Virus record (IMG/VR): IMGVR_UViG_3300031963_000063
Coordinates: 21,487 to 85,486 of that record
Direction: 5' to 3' (one strand)
Origin: a virus
DNA: 64,000 nt
Made by a program: the position numbers and the translations under genes. Positions 50,187 through 59,045 of the stretch are shown here, in pieces (the stretch's first letter is position 1; every line of letters begins with the position of its first letter). A model generated the notes under the pieces. The model worked only from the letters and a program-made list of their open reading frames with translations. It was not told the origin of the DNA and ran no database searches.

Positions 50187-51733
50187 TATTCAAAATATTT
50201 AATAAGTTTTTCTCTATCACCTTTAATATAACTAATACATTCTTGAATATCTTTTGGAAGACTATTCCAGAGATTAGACATTTCTTCAGATGCAGAATTT
50301 TTGCTATAGAAAGTACCTAGAGGATGCTTAGCAGTATGATTGTAATCTCTTATTACAGGTCTTGTCATTAAGAATGAAATGGCATTCATAACAAAATCCC
50401 AACCCCAACCATACTTTAATTTATCTGGAGTCATGTATTGCAATAGTTTTCTATTATAAAATTCTTTTATAATGTCCGAATGAATAAACCAAACAGTTTC
50501 ATCCGTACATGCTACCATCTTAATATTTTGATCTTCAGACTCAATACCATTAATATCAGTATTTTCTGGAGTATACCACACATTTTCTACATTTGGAGCA
50601 TATACACCCCATTCGTATAAGTTATAATATTTTTTAGCATCATTTACTAAAGATTCCCAATTATCATATGTCGCATCACCTTGTACGTGGAAGAATACTT
50701 TTTTATCGGATCTGAATAACTCCAGTGCTTTATTAAATTGTCCACCAAAATAAGCATCATCTCCAATATCAATCCAACCTGGTCTTGTATTTTCTTCATC
50801 ACTATTGATGACAGTAACATCATCAAATATTTTTCTCAATGCATCCTCAGTTGCACAGGTTTTTTTAAATTGATTTCTCCAATTAAAAATAAAAGGTTGA
50901 ATATCTTTTGTACGAATTTGAGGAAATCTTTCCAAATATCCTCTGACATTAAAATCTAAATGATCCCCATGATCATTACTACTGTGCAGATCTTGATATA
51001 GAATTTCAAGAAATGGGTTCAAGATTCTTGCATAGTTTGTAATATTAGAAGATTTACCAATGATAGTTTTACACATTGATAATGTGGTTGCATCAATCAA
51101 AACTTCATCTCCAGCAAGAACTCTTTCTGGACTATTGGGTTGAGCCTGAATCGAATAATGAAGACCAGCAGAACTCATAGTACGTTGATGGTCATAATAA
51201 TAAACTTTAATATTTGAAAAATAATTTTCAAATTCATCAATTATATTTGTCTGGTCTGTTGCTAAAAATATACAATCATATCCACCAGAAGAAAATTCTT
51301 CCTCTGTTGTTTTCAAATACTTTTTAACATCAACAAATTCTGTATGTCCTACACCATCAGTACCCCGATAATGGACACCTAGTGCGTTTTTATATTTTTC
51401 TACAGGTATATCATTTATTTTTTTCTGCATCCTTTCATTATAAGGAATATACTTTCGATACTTATCTAAATCAAAATCTCTAAATGAAGCCCATGGATAA
51501 TCACAATCCCATCCATCTTGAGTATTAAAAGTTCTATCGGCATCATCAGAAACTTTTAGTTCATCAAACCAGTTATTTGGATTTCCATATAACATAAACA
51601 TTGATGGAGATACACATACCTTTTCAAGATCTATACCTCTTTTTTCTAAGGTCCTAAAACTTGTAAGTATTGTCAGATAATTTGAAAGAAAACCTCTATG
51701 CATTCCTTCGATAAGTTTAACTTTAAATGTCAT
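50186..51733 (-). CDS. Two-domain glycosyltransferase with fucosyltransferase-like N-terminus
   Basis: 515 residues. The N-terminal domain has GVHYRGTDG (119-127), the HxRGTD motif of GDP-fucose-type O- and alpha-1,6-fucosyltransferases, followed by CIFLATDQTN and GDEVLIDATTLSMCKTIIGK. From about 310 a second, GT-A-like domain begins (VTVINSDEENTRPGWIDIGD; KVFFHVQGDATY; WFIHSDIIKEFYNRKL). It may add two sugars in succession. Donor not proven; GDP-L-galactose or GDP-fucose would fit the epimerase at 57825-58865. Confidence 0.65.
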   Translation of the reverse strand: MTFKVKLIEGMHRGFLSNYLTILTSFRTLEKRGIDLEKVCVSPSMFMLYGNPNNWFDELKVSDDADRTFNTQDGWDCDYPWASFRDFDLDKYRKYIPYNERMQKKINDIPVEKYKNALGVHYRGTDGVGHTEFVDVKKYLKTTEEEFSSGGYDCIFLATDQTNIIDEFENYFSNIKVYYYDHQRTMSSAGLHYSIQAQPNSPERVLAGDEVLIDATTLSMCKTIIGKSSNITNYARILNPFLEILYQDLHSSNDHGDHLDFNVRGYLERFPQIRTKDIQPFIFNWRNQFKKTCATEDALRKIFDDVTVINSDEENTRPGWIDIGDDAYFGGQFNKALELFRSDKKVFFHVQGDATYDNWESLVNDAKKYYNLYEWGVYAPNVENVWYTPENTDINGIESEDQNIKMVACTDETVWFIHSDIIKEFYNRKLLQYMTPDKLKYGWGWDFVMNAISFLMTRPVIRDYNHTAKHPLGTFYSKNSASEEMSNLWNSLPKDIQECISYIKGDREKLIKYFE

Positions 51734-51735
51734 GT

Positions 51736-52098
51736 TTAATCACCTTTAATTAATCGATAGCTATCTTCATCAAAATGCTGTGTTGAAAACTCAAAGAGTT
51801 CAGTATCTTCCAATGCAATCATTTGATGTCTTAACCCACGGTAAATATGGAATTTATCCCCAGGTGTTAATATAATGTCATGGGCAAGTGCAATATCATC
51901 TTCGTGATAGTATTTTAAATGAATCTTTCCTGACTGTATGTAAAAAGTTTCATCTTTGAGTTTATGATAATGCCAAGAACACCTTCCCCCCTTTACAAAA
52001 TAAAGAAGTTTTCCACAGTATTCTTCACAGTTTACAATCCATTTTTCAAATCCCCATCCTTTGGGGACAAACTTAATCTCCGAAGAATTCATTAGCAT
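51736..52098 (-). CDS. Cupin-fold protein of sugar metabolism
   Basis: 120 residues. GWGFEKWIVNCEEYCGKLLY then RCSWHYHKLKDETFYIQSGK and GDKFHIYRGLRHQM: the two cupin motifs with metal-binding His residues and a Glu. Similar single-domain cupins accompany sugar-nucleotide genes (mannose-phosphate isomerase-like or lyxose isomerase-like). Start ambiguous between ATG 52098 and 52092; it overlaps the HAD gene. Confidence 0.65.
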   Translation of the reverse strand: MLMNSSEIKFVPKGWGFEKWIVNCEEYCGKLLYFVKGGRCSWHYHKLKDETFYIQSGKIHLKYYHEDDIALAHDIILTPGDKFHIYRGLRHQMIALEDTELFEFSTQHFDEDSYRLIKGD

Positions 52099-52405
52099 TC
52101 ATCCCTTTGTCGTCAATGTAATAATCACCAGAGGGTTTACCTAAAACTAACTTATGATACTTACAACCCCAACTATCTAATTGATTTTTTGTAAGTTCAT
52201 AAAAAGTTTTTTGTGCTAAGTCAGCACGATTACCATACCTACCCATACCTCTAGCAGTAAGATAAATGATTTGGTGTCCTTCATCATACAATTTATTTAT
52301 TTTAGCAATTCGATCCGATTTTGGAATACTAGTTTCATAGTCACAATCTTCTCGACATTCTGGTTTATCACAGATTGTGCCGTCAATATCAATTACATAT
52401 TTCAT
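52073..52405 (-). CDS. HAD-family phosphatase of polysaccharide cluster type
   Basis: 110 residues. DIDGTIC with the nucleophile and acid Asp (about 5-7), YLTARGMGR (motif II Thr), KLVLGKP (motif III Lys) and YYIDDKG (motif IV). It is capless and shorter than GmhB, so it may act on a small sugar phosphate such as heptose bisphosphate, as suggested by the HldE-type genes upstream, but this is inference. Overlaps both neighbours. Confidence 0.7.
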   Translation of the reverse strand: MKYVIDIDGTICDKPECREDCDYETSIPKSDRIAKINKLYDEGHQIIYLTARGMGRYGNRADLAQKTFYELTKNQLDSWGCKYHKLVLGKPSGDYYIDDKGMNANEFFGD

Positions 52406-53138
52406 AAACATCTTGTTTAGTTAGCACATGAGTTCCAAAGTTTTGAACAGCAATTGATGCTGCTTTATTTGCATAAGGTATTGCTTCTTCTATTCTACCA
52501 TACTTAAGAAAAAAGTAAACTAGTGCTGAAAGAAATGTATCCCCTGCCCCGACAACATCAAATACGTTTACTTTTTTTCCTGGATAATTAACTCCTTCAT
52601 ATTCTGCGCCATTTGATCCTTTTGTAATGATCAAATTAGTATGTTTACTTTGAAGACGTTTTGATTCATCTTCATTAATTTTGATATAACAATTTGATTC
52701 TGGTAAATCAGTTTTTTTACTATCAACAAATACTGGGCATTTTGAATTAAAAACAATCTGAAATAACTTTTCTTTTGTAATAAATCCTTTATCATAATCG
52801 GATATTACGATTGCATCAAAATGATCTTGAGGTAGATCATACTCCATTGGTTTAATCACACCTTCAGTATCAACTCTTAAAATCTGATGATTATACTTTT
52901 CATCAATGTACCTAGTCTTTATAATCTTCTCCTGATTAGTAAGCATATAAACTTCTATACCAAAAGACATGAGATTTTCTCTCACGTTCCAAGCCATGCC
53001 CTGTCGTATTTCTTTTCTATGAAACTTAAGAATTGGAACTGGTGCTTCTGGGTTTAATCGTTCACATACTCCATAGACATATTCGTCTATACAACTATCC
53101 CCTATCAATAATACTTTGAATTGTTTTTGTTGTGGCAT
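52389..53138 (-). CDS. PfkB-family heptose kinase, HldE N-domain type
   Basis: 249 residues from ATG 53138, with AGGTG before it; an upstream in-frame GTG is possible. GDSCIDEYVYGVCERLNPEA mirrors the RfaE/HldE opening (GD...D.Y..G...R.SPEAPVP), and NVFDVVGAGDTFLSAL has the PfkB catalytic Asp (GAGD). HldE kinase phosphorylates D-glycero-D-manno-heptose 7-phosphate at O1. Shorter than the bacterial kinase domain (about 320), so some lid elements are reduced. Overlaps the nucleotidyltransferase gene. Confidence 0.75.
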   Translation of the reverse strand: MPQQKQFKVLLIGDSCIDEYVYGVCERLNPEAPVPILKFHRKEIRQGMAWNVRENLMSFGIEVYMLTNQEKIIKTRYIDEKYNHQILRVDTEGVIKPMEYDLPQDHFDAIVISDYDKGFITKEKLFQIVFNSKCPVFVDSKKTDLPESNCYIKINEDESKRLQSKHTNLIITKGSNGAEYEGVNYPGKKVNVFDVVGAGDTFLSALVYFFLKYGRIEEAIPYANKAASIAVQNFGTHVLTKQDVYEICN

Positions 53139-53493
53139 AATCACCTATTCTATCAAAGAACATAAGTTTTGTTGCATAGTGTGATCCTATAACAGGTTTT
53201 CCTCTCCAATCGGAGCCTACAATCATTATATCAGGTTTAAAAGATTCTATCATAGATTCCAATTCATTGTCAGTTGAAAAAAACTTTACTTGATCAACTG
53301 CTTTTAAATTTTCTAAAAAAAATTTTCTTTCTTCTTGATTATATATTGGTCTTGTTGGTCCCTTCTTTTCTTTGACTCTTTCATCAGTATCAATTCCAAC
53401 CAACAAAAAATCTCCTAAACTTTTTGCATAATTTAAAAGTTCTAAATGACCTCGATGTAGAATATCAAAGGTTCCGTTTACAAAAATATTCAT
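53095..53493 (-). CDS. Heptose 1-phosphate adenylyltransferase, HldE C-domain type
   Basis: 132 residues from ATG 53493. GTFDILHRGHLELLNYAKSL carries the HxGH nucleotidyltransferase motif, GPTRPIYNQEERKFFLENLK and DIMIVGSDWRGKPVIGS complete the RfaE2 pattern. Makes ADP-heptose (or a related nucleotide sugar) from sugar 1-phosphate. Together with the kinase gene it is a split version of bifunctional HldE. Confidence 0.82.
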   Translation of the reverse strand: MNIFVNGTFDILHRGHLELLNYAKSLGDFLLVGIDTDERVKEKKGPTRPIYNQEERKFFLENLKAVDQVKFFSTDNELESMIESFKPDIMIVGSDWRGKPVIGSHYATKLMFFDRIGDYATTKTIQSIIDRG

Positions 53494-53494
53494 A

Positions 53495-54052
53495 TCAGTG
53501 TTTAAAAATAACCAATAAACCCCTATGGCATCTTTCACCAGGCAAAGTAGATTTATTAAAAAGTTTATGATGAATGCTTTTCTCTTGACACTTTTCCAAA
53601 ATCTCAACTAAGTTTGGAAAACTTCCTTCGATTTCTGGAAAAATATTCACATCATGATAAATTAATATGCCTTCTGGTAGAAGTAAATTTTCATAAACAT
53701 ATTCAAACCATTCATTAGTATGGTGATGATCTGCATCAGACATTATAAAATCATACTTATCTTCTGTAGAAAAAACAAAATCCTTTTCATCAGAAGTTAC
53801 TATATTAATTTTATCAGAATACTTTTCCTTTACCTCATTTGGCATGGAAAATCCAAAGTCATACCAATTATCAACAAGAGTATACTTAGGATTATTTTGA
53901 TTAAACTCGATTGAATTTAAAATTTGATCCGTGACTCTTCCACCACCAATTCCAAGTTCTAAAATATTTTGTGGTTTATGAGCTGCAACTAATCCACCAA
54001 TCGCATATGCATGAACTAAATCAATTTTTACACTTTCATTTTGACCGAACAT
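53495..54052 (-). CDS. SAM-dependent methyltransferase, Methyltransf_24 type
   Basis: 185 residues. NILELGIGGGRVTDQI (motif I), IVTSDEKDFVF, YDFIMSDADHHHTNEWFEYV and GILIYHDV are the family blocks; the HHH run could bind metal for sugar O-methylation. Ends one base before the adenylyltransferase start region. Probably methylates a sugar of the glycan made here. Confidence 0.75.
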   Translation of the reverse strand: MFGQNESVKIDLVHAYAIGGLVAAHKPQNILELGIGGGRVTDQILNSIEFNQNNPKYTLVDNWYDFGFSMPNEVKEKYSDKINIVTSDEKDFVFSTEDKYDFIMSDADHHHTNEWFEYVYENLLLPEGILIYHDVNIFPEIEGSFPNLVEILEKCQEKSIHHKLFNKSTLPGERCHRGLLVIFKH

Positions 54053-54053
54053 T

Positions 54054-54932
54054 TTAATCTCCCACGATAGAACGAATATGGTCAGAAACTTCTTCAGAAA
54101 CTATACTATAAATCCACTGATACTGATCACCAACTGGTTTAATAGTCTCCATAGTTCCAACACCAGCACCATGAAGAATACTAGTTCTTAATGGTTGACC
54201 AGTAATGGGATGATCAATAAAAATTTGATCGTCTTTTACATACAAAGTTTTCCAACTTTCACAATGATCAGTTTGTCCCCAAGTATTAACTATACCATAA
54301 GTAACGCCTGATCCCTCCCTATCAATAATTTCACTAGTATACTTATCTTTAGCATGAAAAATATGATTCCAAGTATCTTGCTCATTACGAATTAATGGCC
54401 ATGGTTTAAATGTAAAAGTTCTACAATCACTTTGTTCTGCAATAAACTTATTGAATTCTAACCATTCGTACCAAAACTGTTTGTCATTAGAAGCAACAAA
54501 TCCAGCATTAACAAAATCAGAACCACCAATCATCCCACCATTTCCATATGGTTCATAAAAGGGAACGACACATGGTTGAGATGCTCCTGCTTTACCAAAA
54601 AAATTATTGTTTCTAACACCAATAAGTTCTTTATCAGATTCAATAACTTTGTCAAGACTTCCAATACAGACACAATCAGCATCTAGTAAAATAATCATGT
54701 CATAATCTTCGACATAAGGAAGACAAGTAATTACTTTTATCCAATCTTGATACTTAACTTTTTCTGATAACAACCAAGAATTTTCTTTTTTAATTTTTTC
54801 AGTTTGTTCAGAGTCAACAATATAAAAGTCAATCTCTGGATGGAAATAGTTAATTGATTTTTTTAATTTTTCTGGTTTTAGATACACTGCATAGTCATCA
54901 GTACACCAAGTTACAGCTGCAATCTTTTTCAT
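54054..54932 (-). CDS. Glycosyltransferase, GT8-like GT-A fold
   Basis: 292 residues. YDMIILLDADCVCIGSLDKV contains the DxD of GT8-type retaining transferases; later GGMIGGSDFVNAGFVASN and RNEQDTWNHIF follow the expected order, and LHGAG near the end may be the second metal ligand. Donor and acceptor unknown. Its start is coupled to the stop of the upstream gene. Confidence 0.75.
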   Translation of the reverse strand: MKKIAAVTWCTDDYAVYLKPEKLKKSINYFHPEIDFYIVDSEQTEKIKKENSWLLSEKVKYQDWIKVITCLPYVEDYDMIILLDADCVCIGSLDKVIESDKELIGVRNNNFFGKAGASQPCVVPFYEPYGNGGMIGGSDFVNAGFVASNDKQFWYEWLEFNKFIAEQSDCRTFTFKPWPLIRNEQDTWNHIFHAKDKYTSEIIDREGSGVTYGIVNTWGQTDHCESWKTLYVKDDQIFIDHPITGQPLRTSILHGAGVGTMETIKPVGDQYQWIYSIVSEEVSDHIRSIVGD

Positions 54933-55726
54933 TTTTTAAAAGGGTAATCAACAACTGACCAACGGTTACCACCAGTTGTCCAGCAATTTGTTTGAGTGAT
55001 ATTGTTCATACGAATATCATGATAAAAGAGTTTTGGTTTAATCTTCATACAAACACTATCAACTAAACAGAAGAAACTACTATTAACACAATGTATTTCT
55101 TTTGCGTTCTCAATTAATTTCATATAAGACAACATATTAGTTGTTTGACCAACTTTGATATCGATTACTTTTATATCTGGAACGGAACCTATTTGGTTTC
55201 TTCTCCAGTTCCAAAGATCAATTGGATAATCTTCCTCTGCACTGGAATTCCTATGCACAATAATATAGTCTTTTTCAGATTCTGTCAACTTATCATAAAC
55301 TTCATCAACTCCAGGTATCTCTTTTGGAAGAATAAATTTTTCATATCTTTCTTTAAAAAGAATATTTGCTTGTTCATAAAATTGTCTATCAAAATTAACT
55401 GCAAAAAATTCTGCTGGACTATTTACTCTTTGCAATTTTCTATAATAAACATTTTCAAACCCAATTCTAGTTACTGGCCACTCTTTTTCTTTGGCCCATG
55501 GAAACATTTCTTGTTCTAAAGTTGCCCAATCATCATTAAAAGGATGAACAATTATATTCTCAAAGTCTTGGTAGAGACAACTTATCGTTTCATAGTATCT
55601 TTTATGACATGGAAGATGAAGTCTTTCGCACAGTTGCTCGGCATAAATGTGAACAATTGCATTACAAATAAAATGATCACCTAGAGAAGTATGGTGATGA
55701 AAAACTAGATCAGGAATTTTTTTCAT
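54929..55726 (-). CDS. GT-B transferase, heptosyltransferase-like
   Basis: 265 residues from ATG 55726 (MKKIPDLVFH), which overlaps the previous stop. SLGDHFICNAIVHIYAEQ resembles the GT9 opening (S.GD), and KEIHCVNSSFFCLVDSVCMK the GT9 acceptor-donor loop (V.T.SG..HLA). If it is a heptosyltransferase it would use the ADP-heptose made by the genes at 52389-53493; that link is inference. Confidence 0.5.
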   Translation of the reverse strand: MKKIPDLVFHHHTSLGDHFICNAIVHIYAEQLCERLHLPCHKRYYETISCLYQDFENIIVHPFNDDWATLEQEMFPWAKEKEWPVTRIGFENVYYRKLQRVNSPAEFFAVNFDRQFYEQANILFKERYEKFILPKEIPGVDEVYDKLTESEKDYIIVHRNSSAEEDYPIDLWNWRRNQIGSVPDIKVIDIKVGQTTNMLSYMKLIENAKEIHCVNSSFFCLVDSVCMKIKPKLFYHDIRMNNITQTNCWTTGGNRWSVVDYPFKK

Positions 55727-56301
55727 TTTACTATGCACGTAGATTGTTCATGAACAGTTCTTGTAATCCATTCATATGAAGTTTTTGTTCTTTCGCAATA
55801 TTCTAACCACGCTTTAATCTCATGATCTCGAAATTCTGGATAATTATAAATCTCATCAAAAGAAATCACCGTTCCAGATACAATTTGATTTTCAAGTTTA
55901 TCTAAAACATATTTTGTAGAAGAATACAAGTCGGCATCCAAATGCAAATAAGCAACTGGTTCAGAATGATTTTCTAAAAATTCTTCTAGAGTATCTTGAA
56001 ATAACCCAACTACCAATTCCACATTGTCACGAACAGTTGGAAGATTTCCATTTGTACTATACATACCCTTTGGTTGATGATTGCCCCAATCTTCAGGTAA
56101 TCCTAAAAAACTATCAAAACCATAAACTATATTTGAAGTTTGTGATGAAATAATATTAATTGTAGTTCCAGAACAAACTCCAAATTCTAACCACAAACCA
56201 TCATTCTTTACATGAGTTAAGGTATTAATAAAGTATTCATGTGTCCATTGTAGGGGAGAAAGTGATTCTATTTTTGCTATTTCGGAATCTATAGTATTCA
56301 T
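55723..56301 (-). CDS. TylF/Methyltransf_24-type sugar methyltransferase
   Basis: 192 residues. LWLEFGVCSGTTINIIS (motif I), VYGFDSFLGLPEDW, YLHLDADLYSSTKYVLDKL and VISFDEIYNY with the acidic metal-binding residues of TylF-like macrocin O-methyltransferases. Likely methylates a sugar hydroxyl. Overlaps both neighbours by 4 bases. Confidence 0.8.
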   Translation of the reverse strand: MNTIDSEIAKIESLSPLQWTHEYFINTLTHVKNDGLWLEFGVCSGTTINIISSQTSNIVYGFDSFLGLPEDWGNHQPKGMYSTNGNLPTVRDNVELVVGLFQDTLEEFLENHSEPVAYLHLDADLYSSTKYVLDKLENQIVSGTVISFDEIYNYPEFRDHEIKAWLEYCERTKTSYEWITRTVHEQSTCIVK

Positions 56302-57158
56302 GTTAAAACTCCATGTTCATTAAATTGATAAACGTTTTCAAGATTTCCTCTATAAAGATTAGTAAACATTGCAACATTGCCAGTATGATTGACAAGATAT
56401 TTACATTTAGATACTACTCTAAATGCGGCATCACACCATTGTTGCCAATCTATAGAGTCTCCACCATTGTTTTCTATTATTTGCCAGATAACAGTATTTG
56501 AAGTTGTTGATGGAGTCTCTTCAAAAAATACTAATTTATCTCCTAATACAGAATGAAAATATTGAATTACTTGAGTTTGATCTGTCTGCAGTAATACTTT
56601 AAAATCTGGATTTTCATTTAAAATATTTTTAACAACAGAAAGATATGCTTCGGGAGAAGCTAAAGTAAGTTCTGTTCCTTTATCTGTTCCTCTATAAGAA
56701 ACAGATATTGTTTTTGATGGATCGATCTGATATTTATTTTCTAAAAATTTTATTCTTTCACTAACAACATCATTAGGATTAAAAAACCTGTTTATAATTT
56801 TGGTATAAGTTTCAAAATCATATATCTCGGGTTGATATTTATTAGAGTCGGGAAGATCTATTTGTTTAAAAAGATCTAAAGATTGATCTGCATTTATTTT
56901 ATGAAAATGAGGATAGATGTCTAGATTTGGATCTTTCTTAAAATGCCTGAACCCCAAAGAATAATCTATTCTATCAGGAACAATACCATGACGCATAAGA
57001 ATAAGTAGAGAATTGAAGACTTGAAATTGATTGGAGTAAAACCCACAATTCCAAAGACAATACAATTCATTAACTTCTGGATGTGCTAATAAATCACACC
57101 CAGCAAATCGACCCGTAGTTCCAGAAGCAACTACATATTTACAATTATGTAACCTCAT
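56298..57158 (-). CDS. Fucosyltransferase-like protein (286 aa)
   Basis: TISVSYRGTDKG (about 150-161) matches the RGTD donor motif also found in the 515-residue transferase, and VLLQTDQTQVIQYF plus SKCKYLVNHTGNVAMFTNLY follow in the same order. Single-domain. Probably transfers a GDP-activated deoxy- or hexose sugar. Its stop overlaps the TylF-like gene start (ATGA). Confidence 0.65.
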   Translation of the reverse strand: MRLHNCKYVVASGTTGRFAGCDLLAHPEVNELYCLWNCGFYSNQFQVFNSLLILMRHGIVPDRIDYSLGFRHFKKDPNLDIYPHFHKINADQSLDLFKQIDLPDSNKYQPEIYDFETYTKIINRFFNPNDVVSERIKFLENKYQIDPSKTISVSYRGTDKGTELTLASPEAYLSVVKNILNENPDFKVLLQTDQTQVIQYFHSVLGDKLVFFEETPSTTSNTVIWQIIENNGGDSIDWQQWCDAAFRVVSKCKYLVNHTGNVAMFTNLYRGNLENVYQFNEHGVLT

Positions 57159-57817
57159 TATGCTCCAACAATATAATTGCGAAGTTTATCCTGATCAACA
57201 CTAATTGGGAAGCAAATCAAATATCCTTCTTGAAGATATGACTCAACGATGACATGCGTTTCATCTAAAAGTTCATAGACAAAATCTAAACTATCTCCAC
57301 CGTGAAGTGCTTTGTTTTCAAAATTACCATTTTCATATGGTCCTTCTTGATAAATTCTAATATCATCGATAACAATAATATCATTACTTACATCTCTTTT
57401 TTGACAGATGATTCTCAACTCACCTTCTAAAGGTATTTTAATATAGTCTGGATCATCTTTTATAACTTCACGATTATAAGCATCACGATAAGAATCTGGA
57501 AAATGAGCATCTAAGAAGAATAAGGTCGGTTTTTCATCTAGTTCATCAAGCACTTTTGGCAATTCATCATGACTATTACCATGATGCATTAAAACATTAG
57601 TGTTATCTTTGAAATAAGTTACTGCTTCATTATAAATTCTATCTAGAATTTCAATAGAATGCATTTTTAAATTTTCTATCTTAAGACGAGAAACTTGAAG
57701 TAAAGAATTCTGACCGTAAGAATCTAAGATTCCTCCAGTTCCAGTTTCGACATAATTTTGAATTTTGAAATCTTCAAAGGTAGATTGAAGATTGATTGCA
57801 TTTTGTAGTTTTGCCAT
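57158..57817 (-). CDS. Methyltransferase-like protein (219 aa)
   Basis: Start chosen at ATG 57817 (MAKLQNAINL); the frame is open further but enters the epimerase gene. IQNYVETGTGGILDSYG is a class I methyltransferase-type motif I, and KPTLFFLDAHFPDSY the post-motif III acidic strand. Its closest pattern is the small SAM-fold protein found in polysaccharide clusters; activity not certain. Spaced 8 bases after the epimerase stop. Confidence 0.6.
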   Translation of the reverse strand: MAKLQNAINLQSTFEDFKIQNYVETGTGGILDSYGQNSLLQVSRLKIENLKMHSIEILDRIYNEAVTYFKDNTNVLMHHGNSHDELPKVLDELDEKPTLFFLDAHFPDSYRDAYNREVIKDDPDYIKIPLEGELRIICQKRDVSNDIIVIDDIRIYQEGPYENGNFENKALHGGDSLDFVYELLDETHVIVESYLQEGYLICFPISVDQDKLRNYIVGA

Positions 57818-57824
57818 TTTATTA

Positions 57825-58865
57825 TTAATTAATTTGAGAGTTAATCCAATTGTAAGTCTTGCTAATTCCTTCTTCAAGAGATTGAGAATAATCCCAACCA
57901 AGTTTTTCACGAATCAAATCATTATTTGAGTTACGACCACGGACTCCAAGTGGACCAGGAACATGATTCTTTTCAACTTTCTTGCCAGCAACTTTAGCAG
58001 CAATATCCACAAGTTGATTGATAGTTACCATCTCTTCTGATCCAATATTCACAGGACCAGTGAAGTTGGAATCCATCAATCGACGAGTTGCTTCAATACA
58101 CTCATCAATATAAAGGAATGAACGTGTTTGCTTTCCATCACCCCACACCTCAACAATTCCACCCTCTGAGGGAAGTTCTGCCACCTTACGGCACATTGCA
58201 GCAGGTGATTTTTCTTTACCACCTTTCCAAGTTCCTTCTGGACCAAAAATATTATGATAACGAGCAATTCTAACTGGAATACCATAATTGCGATAGTAAG
58301 CAAAATATAGTCGTTCAGAGAAAAGTTTTTCCCAACCATATTCACTATCAGGTCCTGCAGGATAGGCATCATTTTCTTTCAATCCAGGATTTTCTGGATC
58401 CATTTGAATGTGCTCTGGATACATACAAGCAGATGAAGAGTAGAAAATTTTGGTTATATTTTTGCCACACTTATCATTTATATTTTTCACTGAACGAAGA
58501 ACATTCAAGTTGATTGATGCGGAGTTGTTCATAACATCTGCATCATGATCTCCAGTAAAGATATACCCAGCACCTCCCATATCAGCCGCAAACTGATAGA
58601 TCTCATCAAAGACACCGATATATTTAAAAGGTATAGATTTAAAATAGTTGTTTCCATATCCTTTAAATTCAACAATCTTATCTACAAAGGTTTGATCTGT
58701 TAAATCACCACAAATAAATTCATCTGCTTCTGTGACGGAATACTCTGGGTTTTTAAGATCTACACCACGAACCCAATATCCTTCGGAACGTAATCTGCGG
58801 ACCATATGACTACCAATAAAACCACCAGCACCAAGTACAAGTGCTCTTTTTGTATATTGACTCAT
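57825..58865 (-). CDS. GDP-mannose 3,5-epimerase-like SDR enzyme (WcaG family)
   Basis: 346 residues. Rossmann GAGGFIGS (12-19), SSSACMYPEHIQ with the catalytic Ser/Cys, and YGWEKLFSERL with Tyr/Lys. The block GIPVRIARYHNIFGPEGTWK, MCRKV, GDGKQTRSFLYIDECIEATR and HVPGPLGVRGRNS tracks plant GDP-mannose 3,5-epimerase closely, so GDP-L-galactose or GDP-L-gulose is the likely product. Gene 1 of the island, behind a structured leader and terminator. Confidence 0.85.
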   Translation of the reverse strand: MSQYTKRALVLGAGGFIGSHMVRRLRSEGYWVRGVDLKNPEYSVTEADEFICGDLTDQTFVDKIVEFKGYGNNYFKSIPFKYIGVFDEIYQFAADMGGAGYIFTGDHDADVMNNSASINLNVLRSVKNINDKCGKNITKIFYSSSACMYPEHIQMDPENPGLKENDAYPAGPDSEYGWEKLFSERLYFAYYRNYGIPVRIARYHNIFGPEGTWKGGKEKSPAAMCRKVAELPSEGGIVEVWGDGKQTRSFLYIDECIEATRRLMDSNFTGPVNIGSEEMVTINQLVDIAAKVAGKKVEKNHVPGPLGVRGRNSNNDLIREKLGWDYSQSLEEGISKTYNWINSQIN

Positions 58866-58889
58866 AAAATCATAAACTCTATATTATGT

Positions 58890-58926
58890 ATTATACTAAA
58901 AAAGGTGGGTTTATGCAACCCACCTT
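58890..58926 (-). promoter_or_regulatory. Terminator-promoter element before the epimerase gene
   Basis: 10-bp stem AAGGTGGGTT...AACCCACCTT (58926-58902) followed by TTTTTT. The loop supplies TTGCAT (58918-58913), 17 bases before an exact TATAAT (58895-58890). The start site would fall about 20 bases before ATG 58865. The -35 is poor (3/6), so the element may act mainly as a terminator or riboswitch platform. Confidence 0.6.
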
Positions 58927-59039
58927 CACATGCTCAGGCTCGCCACTTGCCCTTTGACTGGAGGCAAGAAACCAGGCGGGAGAGAGTCCCATCCGCACCA
59001 ACTGCCCTTGAGAGAGGCAGTAAACTCAAATAGGGTCAT
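58926..59039 (-). CDS. Possible 37-aa ORF in the GC-rich leader
   Basis: ATG 59039 with GGAG eight bases before; product MTLFEFTASLKGSWCGWDSL then PPGFLPPVKGQVASLSM. Notably GC-rich. It may be a real peptide, or a chance frame within a structured RNA; see the ncRNA entry over the same bases. Confidence 0.35.
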   Translation of the reverse strand: MTLFEFTASLKGSWCGWDSLPPGFLPPVKGQVASLSM

Positions 59040-59045
59040 ATTTGA
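58926..59045 (-). ncRNA. Structured GC-rich leader, candidate wcaG-type RNA
   Basis: Minus-strand hairpins ACTGCC-N9-GGCAGT, GCGG...CCGC and CTTGCC-N11-GGCAAG, much richer in GC than its surroundings, sit between a membrane-protein gene and a terminator followed by a WcaG-family epimerase. wcaG RNAs are described from cyanophages in front of such genes. Position, size and the terminator platform fit; the consensus itself was not checked. Confidence 0.4.
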
